DNA from: Antedon mediterranea
Taxonomy: Eukaryota; Echinodermata; Crinoidea; Comatulida; Antedonidae
Direction: 5' to 3'
DNA: 64,000 nt
Assembly: GCF_964355755.1 (NCBI RefSeq)
Contig: NC_092677.1
Coordinates: 25,514,101 to 25,578,100 of the forward strand
The notes under the pieces are model-generated. The model saw nothing but the letters and a program-made list of their open reading frames with translations, was not told the origin of the DNA and ran no database searches. The translations under genes were made by a program, and so were the position numbers. Shown one piece after another: positions 45,973 through 58,437 of the stretch. Numbering within the stretch: position 1 is the first letter of the stretch; every line of letters starts with the position of its first letter.

Positions 45973-46516
45973 TCCACCAGAAAGAATAAAAAAGTAAGCT
46001 ACTGACAGACATCTGGCCTTCTAAAAAAATTAATATTACAAACATGAATTTAGGCGTGAATATTTCCATGTATAAGAACTTGCAAAAATGTAGAAAAAAA
46101 CTGTCATTGTCAGTATAAAATAAGTACAGTATTCTAAAAAATTGAATTGGAATTTTTATAAGATGAAATTACAAATTTGAGGGTGGGTGGAGAATTTAAT
46201 TTTTAAAATAATTATATGCAATAAAAAATCAACAATAAAGCAAATATTTAGTGTATGTGCATTTCTTCTATCAAGTATGCAAATTAAGTTTTGTTTAACA
46301 TACAAAATAGATATATATACGATAAATATATTAACGTATAAACTGTAATAAATACATTAATAATTTACAGCACTTGACTTAGTTTTCTGTTTAAAAACAT
46401 GTAGCACGCCCTCAACAACATCGTTGTGGCGACGCTTACGGCGCCATATTTCGGAATAGCGGTAGCGTTGTTCACACAATTTTTAAGGGGATAACAATAA
46501 GTTATCTTCATTCATC
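45973..46516. promoter_or_regulatory. Upstream region of SNRPD1
   Basis: AT-rich until about 46380, then a short GC-rich patch (GTGGCGACGCTTACGGCGCC) 60-100 bp before the start codon, suggesting a TATA-less housekeeping promoter. Confidence 0.4.
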
Positions 46517-47923
46517 ATGAAACTCGTGAGGTAAACACACAATTTTTTGATATATTACTATTTTATAAATATTTAGTTACAATTATATATTAACATTTTT
46601 GAAAATAGTTGGCTAATTCTTATACTTTAAGGGCATGCTTAGCTACCTTGGCAATGGTATTGTTTACTAGGCCTAGATAGTTTAGTCCCACTGCAATCTT
46701 GTTCCTAGAACCTGTCTAGTATCTCAATGTATTGGGCCTAGGCGAGTTTCAGTACTGTACCTATAGTTATTATCAGTTTAACTCATGATCATTGGACATG
46801 TTCGCTAGTAGGCCTAGCCTAGTACTATAGATAGTACAATAGGCTATAACCCACCACACGCTTGTTTCAGTTAAACGTTTTTTTATTTAATGGTAATTAA
46901 TGGTTTTTGTATATTCCTAGCCTTCCAGTACTACTACTAGCAGAGGAAAGTGTAAAAAAGGTAGACTAGCCTAGTAGTAAGCTAGCTTTCTTTCACTATC
47001 TTGACCAGTAGGCCTAGCCTAGGAGGACTATAATATATATTATATAGCCTCTAGCTAACAAGTCTGACATTTGTTATTTATTCACAGATTTTTAATGAAG
47101 CTTAGTCATGAGACGGTGACAGTGGAGTTAAAAAATGGAACTCAAGTTCACGGAACAATAACCGGTACAAATGAATACATTATAGTGATTACTTAATATA
47201 TAGGCCTATCTTTTTTACGTTTTTTTTTTTTAAATCACACATTCATTGTCAACATAAACAACAAATTTATCAAATTGTTTTTTAGTTTAGATCAAAATAA
47301 GGTTGTTTCCTTTTGATAGAAATTATAATTTTCTTTCTTTTCTAGGTGTCGATGTAGCAATGAACACACATCTGAAATCTGTAAAAATGACCGTTAAAGG
47401 CAGAGAACCAGTCCAGTTAGACACATTAGTTGTTAGGGGCAACAACATACGATACTTCATATTACCCGACAGTTTACCGTTAGATACGTTACTAGTAGAC
47501 GATACGCCAAAAGCCAGAGCAAAGAAAAAGGAAGCAGGTACGTTAACTTAGTCTATGTTATAAAAATGATGTTATGTATCTGCATTTATAGATAGTATCA
47601 AATCAAGTGTTATTATATGCAATATAAAATAAACATTCTAATGGAATAAAGCACCTTTTTTTTCTTTGAAATTCAATTTGTTTTTCTTTATTTTTATTTT
47701 CAGTGATTTGGGACAATATGTATATTGTTAAAAGCGCTATATAAATTTGAAAACATTAACATTATGAAGGATGATTAAAATCGGTATTATTTTTTTTTTG
47801 CTTTTTTCAGCTGTCGGCCGAGGCAGAGGTCGCGGAAGTAGGGGTAGAGGTGGCGGACGGGGAGGTGGACGAGGACGCGGAAGAGGTGGTGGTGGAGGAG
47901 GAGGCGGCGGAGGTCGACGATAG
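46517..47923 (+). CDS. SNRPD1: Small nuclear ribonucleoprotein SmD1
   Basis: Exons 46517-46530, 47088-47164, 47346-47537 and 47811-47923 (396 nt, 131 residues). SmD1 is one of seven Sm proteins that ring the U-rich site of spliceosomal U1, U2, U4 and U5 snRNAs. Sm1 ([15 protein letters not shown]) and Sm2 ([21 protein letters not shown] region) are almost identical to vertebrate SmD1. The C-terminal RG/GR-rich tail (GRGRGRGS, then RGGGRGGG) is the target of symmetric arginine methylation and SMN binding in known orthologs; here a ten-Gly run replaces part of it. Intron 1 is full of AGGCCT palindromes. An AATAAA lies about 18 bp after the stop (47941-47946). Confidence 0.95.
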
Positions 47924-48801
47924 AATATGGAAGGATGAGAAATAAAAGACTTTTTGTCGGGTGGGGATTGGTACCTTGTTATGTGGACCTAAAATTTGGT
48001 CAAAAACTGGAAAAGTAATGTTTTTGGCGCAGAAAGAAGCGCTAACGTAGAGGCATGTACATTTGATTTCAGAAGATATTTTGTACATTTACAGTCCACT
48101 GTCCTATTCAGGTGTTTACGCTATGAAAGATTTTTAAAACATAAAATGATGCATAGATCAGATGGGGTCAGTGTGTGACCGGTAACGCCCAAGGGGTTGA
48201 GGTGTACATTTTTATACTGCAGTATAGTATGGGTCTACATCATTCTGAAAGCCACACAGATATTAAATTTGATTTTACAGAAGTGCCCTTTTGTGTATAG
48301 TATTTAATCATGGTTAGTAGCTCAAACCGCTCTACTGGCTAGCAAAACAAATTAGTATCGTGTTAAGGTACCTGTACTAGGTCTAGGCTTTTCAAATCAA
48401 TAGACATTATTTACAAAATCTGAACACAAAGGAAAACAAGAAACAGGATTGTACAGAATTATAAAAATATGTTTCAGAAAATGAAGGCAAAAGCCCTGAA
48501 AGATGTTGGTAAACATCTTGTGTTGGGCGAGCCTTAACTCAAATAGAAAAGTTTCTACTAGACTGCGTGAAGTGGTCGAATCAGTGTGTCCAATCATTTT
48601 TACTTTTGTAGGACAGTACACTTCTTTCTGGGTCGTCTAGAAAAAATGACATTCCGACCAGTGAAGCTTTGTTGATTGAGAATAAAATTTGTAAAGTAAC
48701 CTTTTAACTGTTGGTTTTGTTAATTTAGTGTTGTACGTATGGTCATCACAGTAAATATTATTTTTATTCATTGAATGATAATGTAAAATTATAAATCAAT
48801 T
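47924..48801. other. Convergent 3' region between SNRPD1 and LENG1
   Basis: 3' UTR-like sequence shared by two convergent genes. It holds no recognised repeat. AATAAA-type signals occur on both strands (47941 on +, about 48757 on -). Confidence 0.45.
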
Positions 48802-51016
48802 CTAAATATTAAAGTCATTTCTGTAACGTTTTTTCCTTGCCAATTCAGGGTGAAACTGCGAATTGTATCGCTCTCTTGTCGTTTCAACTGTTTCGGGAAC
48901 ACTCATTGCAGGTTGATGCGTTTCTTCTTGTTTGCCCGATAATAATCTCTCAGTCTTCGCCTTTTCCGCAGCCTCTCGTTGCAATCTTTCGGCTCGCAGC
49001 CTTTCGATGGCAGCATTGCTTATTTTGCGCTTTTTCTCTTCATCATCACCAGAATGTTCAGTATCAGAGCTAGATGAGGATTGATGTTTGTTTTTTCTCT
49101 TGTGTTTCTTTTTGTGTTTAAATTTATTTTTCTTATGTTTTTTTCTACTATCTGAACCTTCACTATGTGTTTTGTGTTTCTTTTCTTTCCTGTGTACCTC
49201 TCTTTCTTTTAAACTCCTGGCAGATGGTTGTTCTACCTAATGGAAAAAAAATTTGGGGTAAAAAAAAATTAGAATTCTTGTTTTGGAATTTGGCTGTCAT
49301 ATGAATTCGGTAAAACAACAACACTTGCCTCGCGTACAAAGTCCACAGTACTTCGAGCGACGCATGGTTTCGGCCTATCTACTGCCCTCTTTTGTCTACC
49401 ATCTGTCTTTTTTCCGAGATATCGGTTCATATCTTCCATAGGGTCAAGCAATTTTTTCCTCTTTACGTCTATGGTACTATATTTATTAAAATAATAACAA
49501 AAGGTACAAATCTTGCATACAAAAATCATTTGATTGCGAACTTTCAAGGTGTATATAAAAAACAATAAAAATTACCTTGTTTTTGATGTCTCGTCTGCAC
49601 TTGATTTCCGCGTATTATCATCTTTCATATACCACGGCTTTACAGTCTGAGTTTCCGCTGCACTTTGACCTAAGTATGTCAGTAACCCAATCTTTTTTTC
49701 ATAGTTTATTTTTTCGGCTTCTTTTTCTGCTTCATGTTCAGCATTCACTCCTCCAATTTTTTTCTATAAATTTTAAGTGAAAAAGTAATGTAACATTTCC
49801 AAATACCGTATATCCTCTGGTATGATCCCACCCCACTACAACACGAAATTGGACCGACTTTGCGGGGTGGGACTATAACTGGCAAAACCCTTGTTCAGGA
49901 AAAAAATAATTAGGAAGCATCTGAGCTGGCTAGAGAGAGGCCTACATCCAAACTAAAGTCAACACTGGGACTATACCCAGGGATATGCCTGTTTGTGAAA
50001 TCAGATATAAAGTAGGGGGTGGGATTAGACCAGAAGTGGGATTATACACGAGGATATACGATACTTATATGATTTTTATTTAACAACACATTGTAACTGA
50101 TCGTAACCAAATGACACAAACAGAAGTATATACAAAACCTTTAATTACAAACATTGTTGCTCCAACTCTACAATTGTATATTCATTTAAAAAATTACCCC
50201 TTCTTGAATATCTTTAAAGAAGTTGATGTGTCCTTTTGGTTGGTCGTCAATTGCAACGACTGCATGTTCTTCATCACCTGGGCGATGGGAAAGTTTTTGT
50301 GTCACGTCGTACCGTTTGTTTGCTTTTTCACGCAATCTTGTTGTCCTTGCTTCTTGCTCCTGAAAGAGAATGTTCGGAAAATTGTATGGTTGCTTTAAAA
50401 AAAATATAATAATTTGGTGGCTTTATTGTGAGACCTATATAAAGCACTATCAAACTTTATGTGACAAAAAAATGTGATGTACATATGTCATATCACTACC
50501 ATATATGGGCACATCACACTTTTTTTTTCAAAATAGTTTGATAGTGTAGACAGAGCTTAATACTAGAAATTCTTTTAAAGGTAGATAGCTTATAAATAAA
50601 AATAATACAAAGGTCCTGAAGATACAGTGAAGTATGGCTAATGGTATACTCACAGCTAGGGCAACTCTTGCCTGTCTTTGCTTCTCCTCCTCGGCTGCCT
50701 TGGCTTCATCCCTCCTAACTCTCTCAATGTTCTCCTTTTTCAGAACATGCCAGCTGTCAAAATAAATATGTAACAATGTCTGTATCAATATAATAGTAGT
50801 AAATGAATAGATTAGTACAGACATAGTAAAGTCAATAAAGAATTGATGATCTCTAGGCCTTCTATATTCATCAATTGCAGCCAAGTCTCTTTTTCAATGG
50901 TGAGGATGCATTGTTGATCAAAGGTAGGTAGACATATTCATAAACATTGATATATAATAATAGTAAATAGTATTACTATTAGACTGGCATTACCTCTTTT
51001 TTGGTAGAATATTCAT
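48802..51016 (-). CDS. LENG1: LENG1-like protein with N-terminal Cir_N motif
   Basis: Exons, in coding order, are 50994-51016, 50654-50753, 50198-50359, 49576-49763, 49329-49476 and 48802-49236 (1056 nt, 351 residues). The N-terminus [20 protein letters not shown] with following [11 protein letters not shown] is the Cir_N motif of LENG1. Downstream matches include [30 protein letters not shown], a Lys/Ser-rich middle, and the conserved end [19 protein letters not shown]1 proteins are nuclear and linked to the spliceosome (recollection). The last intron (49237-49328) starts AG/GCAAGTG: a GC-AG intron, the only choice that keeps frame. Introns 2 and 3 contain MITE-type elements. The gene diverges from CEP72. 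Confidence 0.88.
49801..50067. repeat. TIR element in LENG1 intron 3
   Basis: CCGTATATCCTCTGGTATGA and the inverse TATACACGAGGATATACG mark both ends; GTGGGA/TCCCAC runs lie inside (about 265 bp). Confidence 0.6.
50439..50560. repeat. MITE-A copy in LENG1 intron 2
   Basis: Left end truncated (AAAGCACTATCAAAC), right end intact (GATAGTGTAGACAGAGCTTA). Confidence 0.75.
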
Positions 51017-51757
51017 TTTTTCAAGATTTTATTGCATCAAACACCAAAACAAATGAAAACTCTGCAGATGATATGAAAAAAAGAAGCATTAATATAATAA
51101 TTAATACACATGGATCAGTAGGCTTCTTGCTACTACCTAGGCTAGGCCTACTTACCTCCATCATACCTAGAAAGCTAGCCTCCCTTTATATAAGTTAGGG
51201 TGGAGTACTCCTCTCCTAGGAGGCCTAGCTAGTCGCAGCGAGAGGCCTAGGCTCCTAGCTTTTAAAGAATCATAAATACGACAGAAACTCCATAACCTTA
51301 GATATGAGTATAATACTAATCTACAAACAGAAAATAAGAAAGTTAATACGTACCGTTTTATAAACGATTAGGATTATAAAAGAAGGGAGCTGAAAATACA
51401 CAATTTGTTTACAAACGTTCCACCCACACACTTATCGCAGGTTAAAGACACGGCGGCCGGTGGTTTAAGGTATGAACCCTGTCAAAATATTTTGAAAGGT
51501 CAGGGAATCCCTGATTTATTGAGACGAATCTATTATTTGTAAATAATATTTTGTTGTAAAAAAAGTGACATGAATAATTAACTGATAAAAAAAAGTACAA
51601 AAATATCAAAATTATTATTCCTATTGAGAGAATAACACATCAATTGACAATATAATTACTTAGCTTAAAGGAGAATAAAAGAAGCACTTAGAAAAACACG
51701 ATGTAACCTTCCTCCATTGAAATGGTCGAGTCAACGTTTTTGTTTCAACTTTGAAAA
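51017..51757. promoter_or_regulatory. Shared LENG1/CEP72 upstream region
   Basis: The two start codons are 741 bp apart and point away from each other. The region holds an AGGCCT-rich patch (51128-51260) and a GC-rich spot (CACGGCGGCCGG, about 51450). A bidirectional promoter is likely; positions of start sites cannot be read. Confidence 0.5.
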
Positions 51758-54700
51758 ATGGCGGTCGAGGCAACGGAGAAGTGGGTGCGAGAAAGAGTCA
51801 AATTAAACTACGAACATCTTGGTAAATGTTGAATATTACACAAGTTATTATTGACAATATGTCAATATTGTCTTTTGATTTATTAACTTGTTTGTTTTTA
51901 TGACCTTACACGTTTTTTTCTTTCAAGTAAAAATGCTAGGCCTCTTTATTTTTTTAGGCTAGGAAGATCTCACACGATCAATCGCGGCTAACTCAGCAGG
52001 TTCACGAATCACGTCACACAGACCAACCATGGAGGTATAAACCTCCATGGACCAACTAGGCCTAGACCTTGATAGGAAGTGAGGCATACTAGTAGTAGTA
52101 GTACAATACATAGGTTAATGATGGCCTAGACCTACCTAGCAACTAAAATCATGAATTAATGGCTTTTTTAACATGTAAAATGTTTGTATTTAAAAAAATT
52201 TATAACATATAATAATTATTTAATTCAATATTATTTCATTATAAATTAATAATATTTTATTTTTATATAATAATTATTAATAATAATATATTTGTTATAT
52301 TTTATATTAATTAATATAAATGATTATTTTTAATAAATATGATAGCATAGACTACAGCATAATTTAATACAATACCTCAATAATACAATGAGCTATACTA
52401 TTATTACTAATATAATGTGCCTGCCTACTCCCTTAGTTTCTGTGTTTTGTTTGTTTGTAACTGGTTTTTGGCAATAAATAATAATAATAATAAGAAGGCA
52501 AAGAGTATTACTCGTACGTATAGAAATAGGCTGTCTCCTCTCATAGTTTTTATGTGCGAGTCGTATGTTCGTTTAAAAGTGCTGAGTATTGTTGCATTTG
52601 TTTTTTAACAATATTTTTGTTTTCTTTTAAGGTGATGTTCGGTCTTTGTCTCTTCCTGGAAGCTATCATGAGAAGATTACTGTCCTGGGTACTGCATTGC
52701 AGAGCTTTGAAAGGCTGAAGAACTTAGACCTATCAAGAAATTCACTGACAAGCTTAGAAGGCCTAGACCATCTGAGTGTACTTGAAACACTCAACCTGTA
52801 TCTTTTGCAGAGATGATGATAGAAAGTCTACGTCATTATTAATGTTAGCCTTTGAATACTTTATTTCGTTTATATAGTTGTTGTTTCAAGCGGTTAAGAC
52901 GGTGGAACCGTAATTAAGTAGCCATAACATCAGCAAGGATTCAAGGCTCACTCGCTCCATGGTTCTTGTGGTAGAACGAGTCTTCTAGGATAAGGACTAT
53001 AAACCATAGGTCCAGTGACATCTAGCTCATGTACACTTTAAAGAACCTAGTACATCTTTCGAGACAAGTAGGGGGTTACCCAGGTGTACTAGTACACACA
53101 CAGCCACTGATCATAACTGGGCCCTCTGGGAGACCAGTCTTTGACTGAAGAGGTTGTCCGGTATAAATAAATAAATTCAAAAATGCAAACGTTTTCTTTA
53201 ATTAGTAACCTGTAGATATTATAATAACATTTCAAGCTTACAAGATCTGTTTTTACTTCGTCACAATAATCGTCTGCAAGAGTTGGATCTTAGACTGAAT
53301 CCAGTCACTAAGAACGAACCAGATTACAGACTGTTCGTTGTGCACATGTTACCGAACCTCCGCAAGCTAGGTAAAAAAACGTTTCATTCTGAAATTTGAC
53401 GTGCTAAATTAAAATATATATTTCAGAAATTATTAGTAGTTATTTTGTTGTGGTGAAACCAGCTTATTTGTCTTTGCATCTTTTATTTAATACTTCATTA
53501 TTATGAGTGAATTAATCTATAATAACTTAACGAATGAATGAATAATATAATAAATTACTTTTTGTTACCAGATGATCGTTCTGTGCGAGATAGTGAAAGG
53601 AAAGCTGCTTTGCTTCACTTCAATTCAGAACAGGTAAACACCACTCTATACAATACAATACTGTCTGTAAAGCTCTGTCTGCACTATCAAACTAGTTTGA
53701 CAAAAAAGTGTGATGTGCCCAAATATGGTAGTGATATGCTTAAATATGGTAGTGATATGACATCATCGTGTCCATATATGGCTACATCACATTTTTTGTC
53801 ACATAAAGTTTGATAGTGTAGACAGAGCTATTTATGCCATGCAGTACTATTTTTGGAGTGTAAGAGGCGAGAAAAAACAAAGTAAAGAGCAGTTGCTTGT
53901 TGACGCTTAAAATAATTATTTGTTTTGAATTATTTTAGGCCAATGAGCTTACAGAACATTTTCGGGAAGACAACTTAAGAACAAAAACAGAAAGAGTTCA
54001 GCAACCGAGAGCCGAGTATATACGAGGGATGAGCAAGAAAACATCAGGTAAATGTTTACCAGTAAACTTGTCAATGAACATATGTGACTTTAGACTTTCT
54101 GAGCTCTAGAGTGTTAAGCTCTGTCTACACTATGATGTGCCCATATATGGACATGATGATGTCATATCACTACCATATCTGGGCATATCACTACCATATT
54201 TAAACACATCACACTTTTTTGTCACATAAAGTTTGATAGTGTAGACAGAGCTTAACACTCTAGAGCTCAGTAAGTCTAAAGTCACAAATGTTTCTAATGC
54301 CTTAAGTTGTTAGCCCCAAAATCTCTAGGAGCTTATTCCTTACTTAAAACTGATTATCAGCCTACCTTTTTCTCAGAAGAAGGAGATATTTCTCTTATAT
54401 AACCTTACATTTTCAGTTGTAGAGGATGATGATTCAGAGTTGTTGGACCTGATCGCCAGAACTGGTGGTGATCTCCGACAAGCGAGGCATCTGTCTGGAT
54501 CTGCTGCTATAGCGCCATCAATCGAACACCATGAACGAAATCCAAATACAGGTTATCCATTTTATTATTATATTATTCCAATGTCATTATAACTCAATGA
54601 ATCTGTAATTTCTATGTCATCAACCAAAGTTTATTTTTAAAGTAATTGAATTTTATAAATTTTAAATAGTTTGTTTAAATTTTGAGAAACTAGTTTATAA

Positions 54701-57700
54701 ATTCTACTGCCAATTTCTTTCTCACAAGGTATTCAATTTAGCAAAGAGACGCATGCAACTATAGATAATCAGAACTTCTCCAGCTATGGCACATACGTCG
54801 GGTTACCACCTGCTCCGTCACGCCTTGTGCCTGCTGTGGCTACTGAATGTAGAGACCTCCATGACAGGGAGTCCTACAGTAGGGAAGGGTTGTATGGTGG
54901 TTATGAAGATGTAGAGCATTGTAGAGAGATAGAAAGAGACAGCCATCTGTACTCAAAACATCCCATCCAAGGTATTTATTACATAAAAGTAAAATATGAA
55001 CCTGTCAAACTTTTTTGTGACAAAAAAATGTTAGGTGCCCATATATGGACATGATGATCTCATATCACTGCCATAATTTTTTGGGCATATCACTACCATA
55101 TTTGCGCACATCACACTTTTTTTGTCAAACTAGTTTGATAGTGTAGACAGAGCTTTAGGTGAGTATCACACCATTAGCCCAAGAGAGCCATATGGACTAA
55201 CTTAACAATTAATTTTACCTCTGCTCTGCTTGTTTCAAAACACTATGGTACAACTGATACTGGAGTTTAGTAATTTTGTTAAAAATTATACTTTAGCGAT
55301 AATTTGGCAAAAAATAATACTGAAAACTCTTTTTACAAAAATTTCAGGCACTACACAGGCTGTGAAGCCTCATAGTCCTAGTAGACAGCGTACCAGAGTG
55401 CAGTTTCAAGATGACATTGGGCCTAGAGAAACACAACTTGGCGATCCTAACCTTAAGTTTACAGATGAAACCGACGCTTACACGTCGTATAAAACTACTG
55501 GACATTTTACACCTAACCCTAGTAAGTTCAGCCAATTCTCGGTACTGTATCTATTTCTGAAGTATCACAGGAATATTAGGTAATACAACATCACATGTGT
55601 TTCACATGTATCTAGAGTAACCTAACCCTTAACCTGACCTTACATGATACAGCCACCACATGTGATATAAATGAGATGCTGTGTTACCAAATATTCCTAT
55701 CATACTATGAAAAAGATAGTATGTTGAGATACAGCACTAGGAATCGAGTTTACATTTGTGTCATGGTCATTTATGTGCGTAATTGGTTTTCTTTTTATCA
55801 TATTTATTTTTTTTTAGAATCCACTGAAACCGATTCCAGGCGTAATATTCCACCAAATCCAAGGATGTTTACAAGCATCCAGGACAAACAGACACACTTA
55901 CAGCTGTCAGAGATGTCTGATAGGATACCAGATGACAGGGTAATGACATCACCACGTCACAGGCCCGTTGAGGGCAGGCTCTTAGCAGAGCAGCGTGATA
56001 CCTACAAACCAGTTTCAATGCCGTCCAATGAGAACGTAAGACTTATGAGTTTATTGTGTCAATGAAGAGTTAGATTGAAATAAGATTTACTAAAAGCCTT
56101 ACACTACCATATTTGTGCATATCACTACCATATTTGTGCATATCACTACCATATTTGGGCACATCACACTTTTTTTGTCAAACTAGTTTGATAGTGTGGA
56201 CAGAGCTTAATACTAACAGAAAGAATTTTTACTACAGTCTTCGTCTTCGGAAAAAGAAAATTCAATCGATAGCGTATCAGATGAATTCCTTGTCAAGTTT
56301 CTGAATCTTGTTGACAGATATTGGAATGGTTCCAAGTCTCTACACAAGCATCAGAAGTTTCAAGGTAAATTTTACATTATTTCAAGGTAAATGTTCAGGG
56401 GCATAGCGCTTGGGGCACACCACTGACAGCTAAAATTACATAATAACAAAATATTAAAGATATACAATATTCTCCCCCTAAAAAATTTTTTTTCACATTT
56501 TGTAATGTCACATAATAGTTATGCACTTTGAACAAAAACTGTATCCAAAAAAAAATTAATTTAAAGCAAATTGTCTCTCAGACAATGGTTTTTGGTTAAA
56601 ATTAAACGTTTCTTCTGTCTTTTTATAAGAAAATCTTTTTTTTTTTTACAGAAGTGAATAACTTTATTAAAACTGCAAAATGGCCTATTTAAAGTCTGAT
56701 TTTATTAATTTTCATTTTTCATGTTTTTGGGGGACAATACATCTTTAATGTAATGTTAATTAGTTATTTTTGCCCTTGTGGTTAAAATAAAAATATTTAA
56801 CATATTTACTACTCTGAAATCATTTTCAATTTATTCACCTAAAAAAACATTTATTCATAATAAATATTTTGCGGGCAGGTCAAGCAAGAACAATGCTATC
56901 AAACTTTGTGTCGGATGTCACAGCAGACAGCCAACATAAAGCCGACATGTACCAGAAGGATCTCGCTAAATTTGCTCAAGAGAATGTCGGCCTACGAGGG
57001 CAGCTCACAAACACCGTGAAAGAACACTCGCAGAATCAAATCAATCACGAAGGCCTGCAGAACGCTCTACAGTTGGCGCAGGAAGATGTGGTAAGATACT
57101 TGACTTTCATTTTCAGAGTATTGTGTTCAAATCATTTAAAAGTGCCAAGTTAGAAAATAAATGTATTCATATTTATTTATTATTACAAGTTCGTTTGATG
57201 ATTTTCTTTAGGAAGTTTTAAAGGAAAAGTTAAACAAAGCAAAAGAAGAAAACCAAGTCTTAAAAGGTCAAGTGTCGTCAATAAGTATAGCACTACCAAC
57301 AGTACAAGATTTAAAATCATCTGAATTACAAAACAAACATATAAGTAAGTGTGAACTTATGTATGGAAGGCAATAGCTGCCAAAAATACACATGCCATGG
57401 CTTAGTACAATGAACTCCTAACAGCTTAATACGGGACTTTATCTTACCCATATGGAAGGCAATAGGTGCCAAAAATACACATGCCAAGGCTTAGTACAAT
57501 GAGCTCCTAACAACTTAATTATTATTAGACTTTGTTTACCTTACCCATATGAAAGGCAATCGCTGCCAAAAAAAATGCATGCTGAGGCTTAGTACAATGA
57601 GCACCTAACAGCTAAAAATAAAAAAGCAGTGTTATTGGTCAAATTACTTACATTATGCATAAATGTGTTTATAAAATTTAAATATCGATATTTTAGGTGT

Positions 57701-58351
57701 ATTAGAAGATGAAAATGAAAACTTGCAGAGAGAAATAGACAAGATGAGGTTACAGCTAAAACACTACACACAACTACAGGAGCTTACAAACATGCTACAG
57801 GAAAGCCATAAGTTAGTATTATTTAAATGTATTCTAATTTATTCAAATTTATTTATTTTGTTCATGCAAATTTTAATGTCGCATAATAGTTATTCACTTT
57901 AACAAAAAAACGGGATCGAAAAAAATTATTTTCCTAAAAAAATTTTAATTTAAAGCAAAACAAACCGTAAATTGTCGGGTCAGTGGTTTTTTGGTTAAAA
58001 TTAACCATTTCTTTTGTCTTTTTATAAGTGAAATAATTATTTTTGTTGATTTTTTTTTCTACAGAAGTGAATAACTTTATTAAAACTGTAAAATGGCCTA
58101 TTAAAAGTCTGATTTTATTAATCTTTATTTATTTTTTTAGATCTTTAGTTACAACAAATGATCATTTACTTCAAGAACTTAATGAAACGAAAGATCGTCA
58201 TAGCAACGAAGTAAAACAACTTCATTGGTCGTACAGTGAGCTTAAACGGACAATGGACATTATACCAAAATATTCCACCTCACAAGGACCATCGTCCAGT
58301 AGTTTCATGAGTGACCCGTCCAGGCGTTACAATGGCGATGTTCTTACCTGA
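51758..58351 (+). CDS. CEP72: Centrosomal protein of 72 kDa
   Basis: Fourteen exons: 51758-51821, 52632-52797, 53216-53370, 53572-53633, 53939-54047, 54417-54551, 54729-54971, 55348-55521, 55818-56035, 56238-56364, 56879-57090, 57212-57344, 57697-57811, 58141-58351 (2124 nt, 707 residues). All phases agree. N-terminal leucine-rich repeats plus LRR cap (LKNLDLSRNSLTSLEGL, LQELDLRLNPVTKNEPDYRL), an acidic/polar middle, then a conserved FLVKFLNLVDRYWNGSKSLH block and a C-terminal coiled coil (LQELTNMLQESHKSLVTTND, LHWSYSELKRTM). These match vertebrate CEP72, a pericentriolar protein that recruits CG-NAP/kizuna and works in spindle and cilium assembly. It is slightly longer than human CEP72. The introns carry four MITE-A and two MITE-C copies, and the exon 14 acceptor abuts a MITE-C. 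Confidence 0.93.
52885..53180 (+). repeat. tRNA-derived SINE, second family (copy 2)
   Basis: Diverged copy of 3599-3905 in CEP72 intron 2: GCGGTTAAGACGGTGGAACC, then CAAGGATTCAAGGCTCACTC and the body ending AAGAGGTTGTCCGGTATAAA. Confidence 0.65.
53669..53829. repeat. MITE-A copy in CEP72 intron 4
   Basis: Full palindrome, ends AAAGCTCTGTCTGCACTATC and GATAGTGTAGACAGAGCT, with two GATATG...AATATGGTAGT units inside. Confidence 0.8.
54082..54292. repeat. MITE-A copy inside a longer palindrome, CEP72 intron 5
   Basis: MITE-A (about 54113-54255) is flanked by inverted sequence outside its own ends: GACTTTAGACTTTCTGAGCT on the left and AGCTCAGTAAGTCTAAAGTC on the right. The hairpin thus extends about 30 bp beyond the family boundary. 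Confidence 0.75.
55002..55156. repeat. MITE-A copy in CEP72 intron 7
   Basis: Left end decayed, right end intact (GATAGTGTAGACAGAGCTTT). It starts about 30 bp after the exon 7 donor. Confidence 0.7.
56100..56210. repeat. MITE-A right half in CEP72 intron 9
   Basis: Only the right half remains, but with three ACCATATTTG.GCATATCACT units. It ends GATAGTGTGGACAGAGCTTA, 27 bp before exon 10. Confidence 0.7.
56448..56748. repeat. MITE-C copy in CEP72 intron 10
   Basis: Right end TTGGGGGACAATACATCTTTA is intact; the left reads AAGATATACAATATTCTCCC. It contains TTTTTTTTTTACAG in the sense direction. Confidence 0.7.
57361..57615. repeat. Tandem repeat in CEP72 intron 12, about 92 bp unit, 3 copies
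   Basis: Units start TATGGAAGGCAATAGCTGCC and continue AAGGCTTAGTACAATGAGC. The third unit is more diverged. Confidence 0.8.
57850..58130. repeat. MITE-C copy abutting the CEP72 exon 14 acceptor
   Basis: Family interior (AATAGTTATTCACTTTAAC, AAAATGGCCTATTAAAAGTC) runs to TTTATTAATCTTTATTT, then TTTTTTTAG/exon. The distal right end (GGGGGACAATA) is missing. Confidence 0.7.
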
Positions 58352-58437
58352 TAATGTTTGGCGAATTGGTCATTTTCTCTTTTTGGCAGTATAATTTTTG
58401 CTTCAACCCATAGCCGTCATGTGTTTATTTATATCAT

